Source: Chrysopilus asiliformis (Eukaryota; Arthropoda; Insecta; Diptera; Rhagionidae). Taken from it: DNA of 64,000 nucleotides. Shown piece by piece: positions 46,501-56,165 of the stretch (within the stretch, counting starts at the first letter, position 1; every line of letters begins with the position of its first letter). The stretch is from positions 6,870,895-6,934,894 of the forward strand of contig OZ035964.1 in NCBI GenBank assembly GCA_964034945.1. Reading direction: 5' to 3'. A model generated the notes under the pieces. The model did not search any database. It was not told the DNA's origin and saw only the letters and a program-made list of their open reading frames with translations. Both the position numbers and the translations under genes were made by a program.

Positions 46501-49500
46501 TATTTCCGAGACCTTTTCTATCCGGGAAATATTTTTCTGGAATTTTTAGGGGCTTGCTCTGAGTAGGAAAAATATTTCCGAGACCTTTTCTATTCGGGAA
46601 ATATTTTTCTCGAATTTTTACTCGCTTGTTCTGAGTAGGAAAAATATTTCCGAGACCTTTTCTATTCGGGAAATATTTTTCTCGAATTTTTACTCGCTTG
46701 TTCTGAGTAGGAAAAATATTTCCGAGACCTTTTCTATCCGGGAAATATTTTTCTCGAATTTTTACTCGCTTGTTCTGAGTAGGAAAAATATTTCCGAGAC
46801 GTTTTCTATCCGGGAAATACTTTTCTCGAATTTTTACTCGCTTGTTCTCAGTAGGAAAAATATTTCCGAGACCTTTTCTATTCGGGAAATATTCTTCTCG
46901 AATTTTTACTCGCTTGTTCTGACTAGGAAAAATATTTCCGAGACCTTTTCTATTCGCGAAATATTTTTCTCGAATTTTTACTCGCTTGTTCTGAGTAGGA
47001 AAAATATTTCCGAGACCTTTTCTATCTGGGAAAAATTTTTCTCGATTTTCAAGAGGCTTGTTCTGAGTAGGAAAAATATTTCCGAGACCTTTTCTATTCG
47101 GGAAATATTTTTCTCGAATTTTTACTCGCTTGTTCTGACTAGGAAAAATATTTCCGAGACCTTTTCTATTCGGGAAATATTTTTCTCGAATTTTTTACGC
47201 GCTTGTTCTGACTAGGAAAAATATTTCCGAGACCTTTTCTATCCGGGAAATACTTTTCTCGAATTTTTACTCGCTTGTTCTGAGTAGGAAAAATATTTCC
47301 GAGACCTTTTCTATTCGGGAAATATTTTTCTCGAATTTTTACTCGCTTGTTCTGAGTAGGAAAAATATTTCCGAGACCTTTTCTATCCGGGAAATATTTT
47401 TCTCGAATTTTTACTCGCTTGTTCTGAGTAGGAAAAATATTTCCGAGACGTTTTCTATCCGGGAAATACTTTTCTCGAATTTTTACTCGCTTGTTCTCAG
47501 TAGGAAAAATATTTCCGAGACGTTTTCTATCCGGGAAATACTTTTCTCGAATTTTTACTCGCTTGTTCTCAGTAGGAAAAATATTTCCGAGACCTTTTCT
47601 ATCTGGGAAATATTTTTCTCGAATTTTTACTCGCTTGTTCTGAGTAGGAAAAATATTTCCGAGACCTTTTCTATTCGGGAAATATTTTTCTCGAATTTTT
47701 ACTCGCTTGTTCTGAGTAGGAAAAATATTTCCGAGACCTTTTCTATCTGGGAAATATTTTTCTCGAATTTTTACTCGCTTGTTCTGAGTAGGAAAAATAT
47801 TTCCGAGACCTTTTCTATTCGGGAAATATTTTTCTCGAATTTTTACTCGCTTGTTCTGACTAGGAAAAATATTTCCGAGACCTTTTCTATCCGGGAAATA
47901 TTTTTCTCGAATTTTTAGGGGCTTGCTCTGAGTAGGAAAAATATTTCCGAGACCTTTTCTATTCGGGAAATATTTTTCTCGAATTTTTACTCGCTTGTTC
48001 TGAGTAGGAAAAATATTTCCGAGAACTTTTCTATCCGGGAAATATTTTTCTCGAATTTCTAGAAGCTTGTTCTGAATAGGAAAAATATTTCCGAGACCTT
48101 TTCTATCCGGGAAATATTTTTCTAGAATTTTTACTCGCTTGTTCTCAGTAGGAAAAATATTTCCGAGACCTTTTCTATTCGGGAAATATTTTTCTCGAAT
48201 TTTTACTCGCTTGTTCTGAGTAGGAAAAATATTTCCGAGACCTTTTCTATCTGGGAAAAATTTTTCTCGATTTTCAAGAGGCTTGTTCTGAGTAGGAAAA
48301 ATATTTCCGAGACCTTTTCTATTCGGGAAATATTTTTCTCGAATTTTTACTCGCTTGTTCTGAGTAGGAAAAATATTTCCGAGACCTTTTCTATTCGGGA
48401 AATATTTTTCTCGAATTTTTACTCGCTTGTTCTGACTAGGAAAAACATTTCCGAGACCTTTTCTATCCGGGAAATACTTTTCTCGAATTTTTACTCGCTT
48501 GTTCTGAGTAGGAAAAATATTTCCGAGACCTTTTCTATTCGGGAAATATTTTTCTCGAATTTTTACTCGCTTGTTCTGAGTAGGAAAAATATTTCCGAGA
48601 CCTTTTCTATCCGGGAAATATTTTTCTCGAATTTTTACTCGCTTGTTCTGAGTAGGAAAAATATTTCCGAGACGTTTTCTATCCGGGAAATACTTTTCTC
48701 GAATTTTTACTCGCTTGTTCTCAGTAGGAAAAATATTTCCGAGACGTTTTCTATCCGGGAAATACTTTTCTCGAATTTTTACTCGCTTGTTCTCAGTAGG
48801 AAAAATATTTCCGAGACCTTTTCTATCTGGGAAATATTTTTCTCGAATTTTTACTCGCTTGTTCTGAGTAGGAAAAATATTTCCGAGACCTTTTCTATTC
48901 GGGAAATATTTTTCTCGAATTTTTACTCGCTTGTTCTGAGTAGGAAAAATATTTCCGAGACCTTTTCTATCTGGGAAATATTTTTCTCGAATTTTTACTC
49001 GCTTGTTCTGAGTAGGAAAAATATTTCCGAGACGTTTTCTATCCGGGAAATACTTTTCTCGAATTTTTACTCGCTTGTTCTCAGTAGCAAAAATATTTCC
49101 GAGACCTTTTCTATTCGGGAAATATTCTTCTCGAATTTTTACTCGCTTGTTCTGAGTAGGAAAAATATTTCCGAGACCTTTTCTATTCGGGAAATATTTT
49201 TCTCGAATTTTTACTCGCTTGTTCTGAGTAGGAAAAATATTTCCGTGACCTTTTCTATCTGGGAAATATTTTTCTCGAATTTTTACTCGCTTGTTCTGAG
49301 TAGGAAAAATATTTCCGAGACCTTTTCTATTCGGGAAATATTTTTCTCGAATTTTTACTCGCTTGCTCTGAGTAGGAAAAATATTTCCGAGACCTTTTCT
49401 ATTCGGGAAATATTTTTCTCGAATTTTTACTCGCTTGTTCTGACTAGGAAAAATATTTCCGAGACCTTTTCTATCCGGGAAATATTTTTCTCGAATTTTT

Positions 49501-52377
49501 AGGGGCTTGCTCTGAGTAGGAAAAATATTTCCGAGACCTTTTCTATTCGGGAAATATTTTTCTCGAATTTTTACTCGCTTATTCTGAGTAGGAAAAATAT
49601 TTCCGAGAACTTTTCTATCCGGGAAATATTTTTCTCGAATTTCTAGAAGCTTGTTCTGAATAGGAAAAATATTTCCGAGACCTTTTCTATCCGGGAAATA
49701 TTTTTCTAGAATTTTTACTCGCTTGTTCTCAGTAGGAAAAATATTTCCGAGACCTTTTCTATTCGGGAAATATTTTTCTCGAATTTTTACTCGCTTGTTC
49801 TGAGTAGGAAAAATATTTCCGAGACCTTTTCTATTCGGGAAATATTTTTCTCGAATTTTTACTCGCTTGTTCTGAGTAGGAAAAATATTTCCGAGACCTT
49901 TTCTATTCGGGAAATATTTTTCTCGAATTTTTACTCGCTTGTTCTGAGTAGGAAAAATATTTCCGAGACCTTTTCTATCTGGGAAATATTTTTCTCGAAT
50001 TTTTACTCGCTTGTTCTGAGTAGGAAAAATATTTCCGAGACCTTTTCTATCCGGGAAATATTTTTCTCGAATTCTTACTCGCTTGTTCCTGGTAGGAAAA
50101 ATATTTCCGAGACATTTTCTATCCGGGAAATATTTTTCTCGAATTTTTACTCGCTTGTTCTGAGTAGGAAAAATATTTCCGAGACCTTTTCTATCCGGGA
50201 AATATTTTTCTCGAATTTTTACTCGCTTGTTCTGAGTAGGAAAAATATTTCCGAGACCTTTTCTATCCGGGAAATATTTTTCTCGAATTTTTACTCGCTT
50301 GTTCTGAGTAGGAAAAATATTTCCGAGACCTTTTCTATCTGGGAAATATTTTTCTCGAATTTTTACTCGCTTGTTCTGAGTAGGAAAAATATTTCCGAGA
50401 CCTTTTCTATTCGGGAAATATTTTTCTCGAATTTTTACTCGCTTGTTCTGACTAGGAAAAATATTTCCGAGACCTTTTCTATTCGGGAAATATTTTTCTC
50501 AAATTTTTAGAGGTCTGCTCTGAGTAGGAAAAATATTTTCGAGACCTTTTCTATCCGGGAAATATTTTTCTCGAATTTCTAGAAGCTTGTTCTGAATAGG
50601 AAAAATATTTCCGAGACCTTTTCTATTCGGGAAATATTTTTCTCGAATTTTTACTCGCTTGTTCTGAGTAGGAAAAATATTTCCGAGACCTTTTCTATCC
50701 GGGAAATATTTTTCTCGAATTTTTACTCGCTTGTTCTGAGTAGGAAAAATATTTCCGAGACCTTTTCTATTCGGGAAATATTTTTCTCGAATTTTTACTC
50801 GCTTGTTCTGAGTAGGAAAAATATTTCCGAGACCTTTTCTATTCGGGAAATATTTTTCTCGAATTTTTACTCGCTTGTTCTGAGTAGGAAAAATATTTCC
50901 GAGACCTTTTCTATCTGGGAAATATTTTTCTCGAATTTTTACTCGCTTGTTCTGAGTAGGAAAAATATTTCCGAGACCTTTTCTATTCGCGAAATATTTT
51001 TCTCGAATTTTTACTCGCTTGTTCTGACTAGGAAAAATATTTCCGAGACCTTTTCTATCCGGGAAATATTTTTCTCGAATTTTTACTCGCTTGTTCTGAG
51101 TAGGAAAAATATTTCCGAGACCTTTTCTATTCGGGAAATATTTTTCTCGAATTTTTACTCGCTTGTTCTGAGTAGGAAAAATATTTCCGAGACGTTTTCT
51201 ATCCGGGAAATACTTTTCTCGAATTTTTACTCGCTTGTTCTCAGTAGGAAAAATATTTCCGAGACCTTTTCTATTCGGGAAATATTCTTCTCGAATTTTT
51301 ACTCGCTTGTTCTGACTAGGAAAAATATTTCCGAGACCTTTTCTATTCGGGAAATATTTTTCTCGAATTTTTACTCGCTTGTTCTGAGTAGGAAAAATAT
51401 TTCCGAGACCTTTTCTATCTGGGAAAAATTTTTCTCGATTTTCAAGAGGCTTGTTCTGAGTAGGAAAAATATTTCCGAGACCTTTTCTATTCGGGAAATA
51501 TTTTTCTCGAATTTTTACTCGCTTGTTCTGAGTAGGAAAAATATTTCCGAGACCTTTTCTATTCGGGAAATATTTTTCTCGAATTTTTACTCGCTTGTTC
51601 TGAGTAGGAAAAATATTTCCGAGACCTTTTCTATCCGGGAAATATTTTTCTCGAATTTTTACTCGCTTGTTCTGAGTAGGAAAAATATTTCCGAGACGTT
51701 TTCTATCCGGGAAATACTTTTCTCGAATTTTTACTCGCTTGTTCTCAGTAGGAAAAATATTTCCGAGACCTTTTCTATTCGGGAAATATTCTTCTCGAAT
51801 TTTTACTCGCTTGTTCTGAGTAGGAAAAATATTTCCGAGACCTTTTCTATCCGGGAAATATTTTTCTCGAATTTTTACTCGCTTGTTCTGAGTAGGAAAA
51901 ATATTTCCGAGACCTTTTCTATCCGGGAAATACTTTTCTCGAATTTTTACTCGCTTGTTCTGAGTAGGAAAAATATTTCCGAGACCTTTTCTATTCGGGA
52001 AATATTTTTCTCGAATTTTTACTCGCTTGTTCTGAGTAGGAAAAATATTTCCGAGACCTTTTCTATCCGGGAAATATTTTTCTCGAATTTTTACTCGCTT
52101 GTTCTGAGTAGGAAAAATATTTCCGAGACCTTTTCTATCCGGGAAATATTTTTCTCGAATTTTTACTCGCTTGTTCTGAGTAGGAAAAATATTTCCGAGA
52201 CATTTTCTATCCGGTAAATATTTTTCTAGAATTTTTACTCGCTTGTTCTCAGTAGGAAAAATATTTCCGAGACCTTTTCTATCCGGGAAATATTTTTCTC
52301 GAATTTTTAGGTCCCCATCGGCGCAAGGTATTTGCGTGATCCAGCGACTCAGGAATCAACCTGGAAGAACAACAGAG

Positions 52378-52739
52378 ATGGAAGCTCGTGCCTTGTTCCG
52401 GCTATCAAAAGGGTGAGTACTTAATAATATACTGTCATTTTTTTAAAAGAATTTATTAAAATTCTTTGCCAAATCTCTTTAGTATCGACAGTGACTGACA
52501 AAAATCTTTTCTTTTTATTTCAGATTAGTGTGTTTTAAAAAGTGCTCGATTTCGTTTAACGTAATTTTTGTGTGGCAGCAGCGAAATTTGGATAAGGAAA
52601 TCGTCGTTGGGGCGGCCTTTGAGGGTAAGTCTTTTATTAGTATCTCTTTATTGTCTACAATATTTTATATAAATATTTTAATTTTTCAGACCCGCTCTAT
52701 CGATTTCCCATTCGTTGGGCCGGTCGCGATACGAAATAA
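52378..52739 (+). CDS. Candidate three-exon gene at the satellite edge (61 residues)
   Basis: Exon 1 is 52378-52412 from ATG, donor GTGAGT at 52413. Exon 2 is 52524-52624 after TTTATTTCAG, donor GTAAGT at 52625. Exon 3 is 52690-52739 after AATTTTTCAG, ending ACG AAA TAA. Introns are 111 and 65 bp, usual sizes for insects. Phase agrees at both joins, and exon 2 is open in only one frame, the one that fits. The product runs MEARALFRLSKG, then LVCFKKCSISFNVIFVWQQR to GAAFE, then DPLYRFPIRWAGRDTK. No domain is recognised. The frame stays open upstream of the ATG for 17 codons and on into the last satellite monomer, so the true start may lie further 5' or have been lost to the array. A paralogous exon 1 and intron lie at 53753-53982. 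Confidence 0.45.
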
Positions 52740-52742
52740 GTG

Positions 52743-52843
52743 CTCGTGTCTGTGATAGCACTCGTATCCGCGTTAGCGCTCGTATTTTCGTTGGCGCTCG
52801 TATTTGTTCAAGCGCTCGTGTCCGCGATAGCGCTCGATTCGCG
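52743..52843 (+). repeat. 18-bp minisatellite (about 5.5 units)
   Basis: Units of the form CTCGTATCCGCGTTAGCG follow one another from 52743. They begin three bases after the stop of the candidate gene. Related but eroded units (GCTCGTTATTGCCGCGATAGCG) lie at about 53720-53765, before the paralogous exon. If read through, the unit encodes six residues (LVSAIA-like), probably without meaning. Confidence 0.8.
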
Positions 52844-52849
52844 TAAATC

Positions 52850-53290
52850 GTACCAACATATAGGAAACAAATTTTCAGTCACTAATTTCCTTTTATTGAA
52901 TTTTGATATGAGAAAATTTTTACTTTTCTTCTACTATCGCTTATGCTTAGAGTTTATTAGAAACTTGTTAAAGTTTCTTATAAATTTTGTCCTTGTTTTA
53001 TATACAGGACTATGAATTCCCCTAACGGCTGCGTTTCCATCATAACATCTTTTATCTATTTTCCTAATTTTCTATTGTTTCGTTTATTTATACTATTTTT
53101 GTTTCATATTATCTCTGATTAGTTTGTGTTCCCCCTATGTACGGTTTTCATTTATGACGAAATTCCAGCGTCCAAGCTTCCATCGTTTACCTCTTTCTGC
53201 TTGATGGAAAACTCCAAAGGGGGGAGGGCAACCGCGTAGCTAACCGGAAACAGCCGGGACGCGTAGTTCAAGCCGCACAGGACTCTCTGA
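52850..53290. other. Low-copy AT-rich DNA, nothing recognised
   Basis: No conserved frame, promoter or repeat can be supported here. Base composition changes from AT-rich to more balanced at about 53150. Confidence 0.5.
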
Positions 53291-53295
53291 ATTGG

Positions 53296-53535
53296 TTAAG
53301 AGCCTGGTGATTTTTGGAGTCTTGTGCGACTTGCGTTATTCGTTTGGGTAGTTTCTGGAAAGCTTCTTGGCCCGTGCTCCCCATAACAGGTCAATTGAGT
53401 TTGGCAAAAACCTAAGAGCCAACTGGGCGCGAGGTATAAGTCAGCTGAAGCGACTTGTATCCCCCGTTCAGATAGTCTCCGCAGTTTATGCTTGACTTGC
53501 GAGTTCCAGGAGTGATTCATAAAAGCTGTTCGCAA
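53296..53535 (-). CDS. Unrecognised 79-codon open frame (possible TE or gene remnant)
   Basis: ATG to stop on the minus strand in a locally GC-richer island. The product begins MRTAFMNHSWNSQVKHKLRR and contains SADLYLAPSWLLGFC. Composition is balanced and protein-like, unlike the AT-driven frames elsewhere. No catalytic motif, signal peptide or membrane span is evident. It could be a fragment of a mobile element or a single-exon gene piece; the opposite strand is broken by stops. Confidence 0.25.
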   Translation of the reverse strand: MRTAFMNHSWNSQVKHKLRRLSERGIQVASADLYLAPSWLLGFCQTQLTCYGEHGPRSFPETTQTNNASRTRLQKSPGS

Positions 53536-53556
53536 AAATTATGTCTTGGTTTAAAA

Positions 53557-53582
53557 GGGGGGGGGGGGGGGGGGGGGGGGGG
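53557..53582 (+). repeat. Homopolymer run of 26 G
   Basis: An uninterrupted G tract preceded by TTTAAAA. It is long enough to form G-quadruplex structures. It is also a classic place for sequencing length error or a misjoin, so the true length is uncertain. Confidence 0.9.
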
Positions 53583-53629
53583 ATAGGTTTCTTATTAGTT
53601 TTTATTTCCATTGCGTACGCTTTTCCACT

Positions 53630-53998
53630 ATGATGCCTTTTCGGCGTTCAGGAAAAACATGGGGGGAACCTTTCTGGGAAAGACGTGTACTGTTTTTGTC
53701 CGACCTCGGTAGTCACATTGACGCTCGTTATTGCCGCGATAGCGTTTTCGGGTCCGCGCCAGCGCATGGTATTCGCGTGATACAGCGACTCTGGAATCAA
53801 CCTGGAAGAACAACAGAGATGGAAGCTCGTGCCTTGTTCCTGCTATCAAAAGGGTGAGTACTTCTTAATATTTTTCTAAAATACACTTTTACTTTCATTT
53901 TTAAAAAGAATTTATTAAAATCCCTTCCCAAATCTCTTAAGTATCGACAGTGACTAATAAAAATCTTTTCTTTCTATTTCAGATTAGTGTGTGTTTAA
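53630..53998 (+). pseudogene. Paralogue of the gene at 52378, early stop in exon 2
   Basis: Exon 1 runs from ATG 53630 to 53853, donor GTGAGT, 129-bp intron, acceptor TCTATTTCAG, exon 2 from 53983. From about 53753 it is a diverged copy of 52311-52545: NQPGRTTEMEARALF is shared, with R to W and R to L changes nearby. In exon 2 an insertion in the GTGTGT run shifts the frame and gives a stop after LVCV (53996-53998). The product would be 79 residues. The upstream half (MMPFRRSGKTWGEPFWERR) has no counterpart beside the first copy, where satellite lies instead. It is either a broken copy, or this is the longer original and the other lost its 5' part to the array. Confidence 0.4.
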
Positions 53999-54182
53999 AT
54001 TTTGCTCACGTTCAGGGTTTTCTCAGTGAAAATAATCCTAAAGGTCTTTTTTCAATAAGTGAGCAAAAAATCAGTGAGAAAAGAATGAAATTAAATAATA
54101 ATTTTAAGAGTAGGGCATTTTAAGTGCGCGTCGCGTGTGTTTTAATTAATAATAATATTTCAGGAATAATATAAAGTTTTAG

Positions 54183-54589
54183 TTCCTGAAAAAAAAGGCG
54201 GCTGAATACCGCTGGAAGATCTTCATGCAGTTAGAGAACATCGTGAACAAATACCGCCGCCATTATGTGAGTCTTTTTAAATGTCACTTTTTTAACTATA
54301 TTTATTTTTTATTTATTTAAATTAAAAATATTTCTGGTATAAAAAGTCCAGATTTAAAACTCGCGACTATTTTTTGAAAAAGAAACTCTTCTGTATGTCC
54401 TTTGAAATTAGGAGGGTTTTTTTGTTGGTTTTAGGGAATTTTCGTTAATTTTTGTTAGGATTTTTGGTATGAAAATTGATTTTTCTGCAGCGTCTTGGTA
54501 TTCTTGTCTTACGCAATTTGTGGAAAATTGAAAGTAAAGACAAAAAGATTTTCTTTTATTTTCCCATACTACCACCTCCCATAAAATAA
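54183..54589 (+). CDS. Candidate two-exon 3' gene end (60 residues)
   Basis: Exon 54183-54266 (28 codons, phase 0 at both ends) follows AAAGTTTTAG and is followed by TAT/GTGAGT. A 224-bp intron ends TTTTTCTGCAG at 54490, and exon 54491-54589 continues in phase to TAA. AATAAA lies at about 54603. The peptide reads FLKKKAAEYRWKIFMQLENI to KYRRHY, then RLGILVLRNLWKIESKDKK, ending ILPPPIK; it is basic, with no recognised domain. The upstream acceptor is weak. A better one (AATATTTCAG, 54163) would place an in-frame TAG in the exon, leaving ATG 54225 as the start of a 46-residue product. No link to the upstream paralogue works in phase. Confidence 0.35.
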
Positions 54590-55060
54590 TTTAAAATAAT
54601 TTAATAAAATAATTTAAAAATCATGAGATTTTCCCATCAAAAAAACAAAAACCAACCCTTTCAACTCATCTACCTGTAATCATTGTATGCTTTTATACTC
54701 TATACTGTAGTTTACTGGATTTAGTATACCGCTTGTAACGGAAAAGGATTTGGGTGGTTTTTGGAAATTCTTTTGTGGCTTTTTAGGAGTTTTTAGTTAT
54801 TTTTTTGTTTGTTTGGGTTTTTAAGGGAATCTATTTGGATTTAGGATACAAAACTAGACAAACATTTCCTACAATGCCTTAAAACTACCAAAAAAGCTTC
54901 CAAAAGATGATTGAAAGACCACTCAAAAACTCCTTAATGGTATTTTAAAATTACACAATTTGTGGGTGTGTTGTTTCTTTTTAGACGAATGAAGGAATTG
55001 GGTCCAGGGTCCTGTAGGGATTCCTTTGGACATCACTGTCTCGATGTAACCAAAAACAAA
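54590..55060. other. AT-rich spacer, nothing recognised
   Basis: Apart from the AATAAA near 54603, no feature can be supported. Short repeated words (TTAAAATAATTTAATAAAATAATTT) make it low complexity at the left end. Confidence 0.5.
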
Positions 55061-55066
55061 TATATT

Positions 55067-55219
55067 TTAATTAATGTTGAAAATTGTTTGATTTTCTTGG
55101 ACTTTTCTTCCTGTATTTTCTCCTGCAACATAGACCAGAGCATCTTTCAAATCATTGGAAAAATCTTCAATATTTTCCGCATCCCCTTTACTACGACAAA
55201 CAGCTGTCTTCGTCGTCAT
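55067..55219 (-). CDS. Unrecognised 50-residue open frame
   Basis: An ATG in good context (CCACGATGACG on the minus strand) opens a frame ending in TAA. The product begins MTTKTAVCRSKGDAENIEDF and ends QENQTIFNIN. It is hydrophilic with a balanced acidic and basic mix, and looks more protein-like than the overlapping plus-strand frames. It could be a terminal exon or a mobile-element fragment. No splice partner was established. Confidence 0.22.
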   Translation of the reverse strand: MTTKTAVCRSKGDAENIEDFSNDLKDALVYVAGENTGRKVQENQTIFNIN

Positions 55220-55299
55220 CGTGGAGGGGAGCGAGTGGTGGGAGGTGGGCCTTTTACACGAAAAAAAATTCTTTTTTAGCATTAGGAAAATAACAAGTG

Positions 55300-55820
55300 A
55301 TTATTTTTTCGTCTATATAAAACTTGTATCGTCAATTTCACGAAAATTGAGATTGCTCGGATGCCTAGAAAATGAAAATTTGATCAACTAGAAAATACTA
55401 GTTTAATTCCTAGTATTTTCTAATGTTCAATGAAGTGATTCTCTAGACATGATGAGAGTTTTCTTGAATTGCGAAAAGTTTTCCCTTGGATAAACCTCAT
55501 TTGTTGTTTTCTTGATTTCAGGAAATTTTTTCGTCGTGTATTTTTTCTGTTTTGATCATCAAAACAAGTCTGATGCCTATTTTTATTGGCATCAATTAAA
55601 ACATAAAGATCGATTTTTCCAATGTGAATTATGTTTCATTTTTACTTTCTTATACAATAAAGTATAATCGATATATTTTACCGTTATCGAGATATTTCAG
55701 ATTCTGTAAAACAAATCATATTTTTGTATAAGCTAATGTTTTATCTGTCAGGTTATGGTGTAAATTGCGCAGGAACGTAGATTTTGTATAAGAAACTCAT
55801 GCGCTGTTCGGATCAGCTTT
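55300..55820. other. AT-rich low-copy DNA, nothing recognised
   Basis: It contains a short imperfect inverted repeat at about 55388-55423 (AGAAAATACTAG facing CTAGTATTTTCT) that could form a hairpin. No gene or known element is seen. Confidence 0.4.
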
Positions 55821-55824
55821 TTTC

Positions 55825-56165
55825 TGAATATATTCATAACATAAATTATGTTTCTGTGAAAAATTCAGCTCCACAACCTGTCGGTGTGTGGGAGAGTGGA
55901 TGGGTGGTGGGGGCACACGCTGGTTGAGCAACAGATGACCACCAGTTGTGCGGTGGACATCTTAGTGTGTGGGTGGGTGCGTGTGTGGCTCAGTGGATGA
56001 CGTCATGCACATCATGCACCGCGCTAGGAATTCCTTCGTTCGGAAGCAGGGCTAAAAAGGTTCAAAAAAGGGAATTTCTGAGTCTGGAATAATCTGAATT
56101 ATCGCAATTCTTACAACCAATCGATTGCATCTCCTGCAGGTATTTTTCCTAAGTTATTTTATGGA
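55825..56165 (+). mobile_element. tRNA-SINE-like repeat, diverged copy
   Basis: Matches 19050-19400 from GAAAAATTC.GCTCCACAA through TGGCTCAGTGG (55985-55995), TGACGTCATG, CCGCGCTAGGAATTCC and on to CTCCTGCAGGTATTTT. It is about 85-90% similar by eye and hence an older, independent copy. The B-box site is AGGTTCAAAAAAG. Homology to the other copies breaks off at about 56160 and resumes at about 57472. Confidence 0.5.

Larger units (their letters stand above)
29758..52310 (+). repeat. 72-bp satellite, array 7 (about 313 monomers)
   Basis: A 22.5-kb single-orientation array, the largest in the window. ACTCGCTTG-type monomers dominate and similarity is high in the interior, with diverged monomers at the left edge (29758-30600). 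Diagnostic variants recur at fixed multiples of 72 bp, giving higher-order repeats: 1872 bp (26 monomers) at about 32280-36023, about 2.8-2.95 kb between 36500-39000 and 39300-41900, and 1224 bp (17 monomers) between about 47445 and 48669. One monomer has an extra base (about 37550) and a few lack one. The array stops cleanly at GAATTTTTAG/GTCCCC at 52310, next to a candidate gene. Confidence 0.98.

Noticed and set aside
4670..52310. CENP-B-box match within the 72-bp monomer
   Set aside because: Around CTATCCGGGA only the A and CGGG of the NTTCGNNNNANNCGGGN core match; TTCG is missing.
52311..52412. WW-domain-like pattern in a second frame (RYLRDPATQESTWK)
   Set aside because: The spacing of aromatic residues is wrong for a WW domain, and this frame meets a stop just after splicing to exon 2. 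The other frame joins properly.
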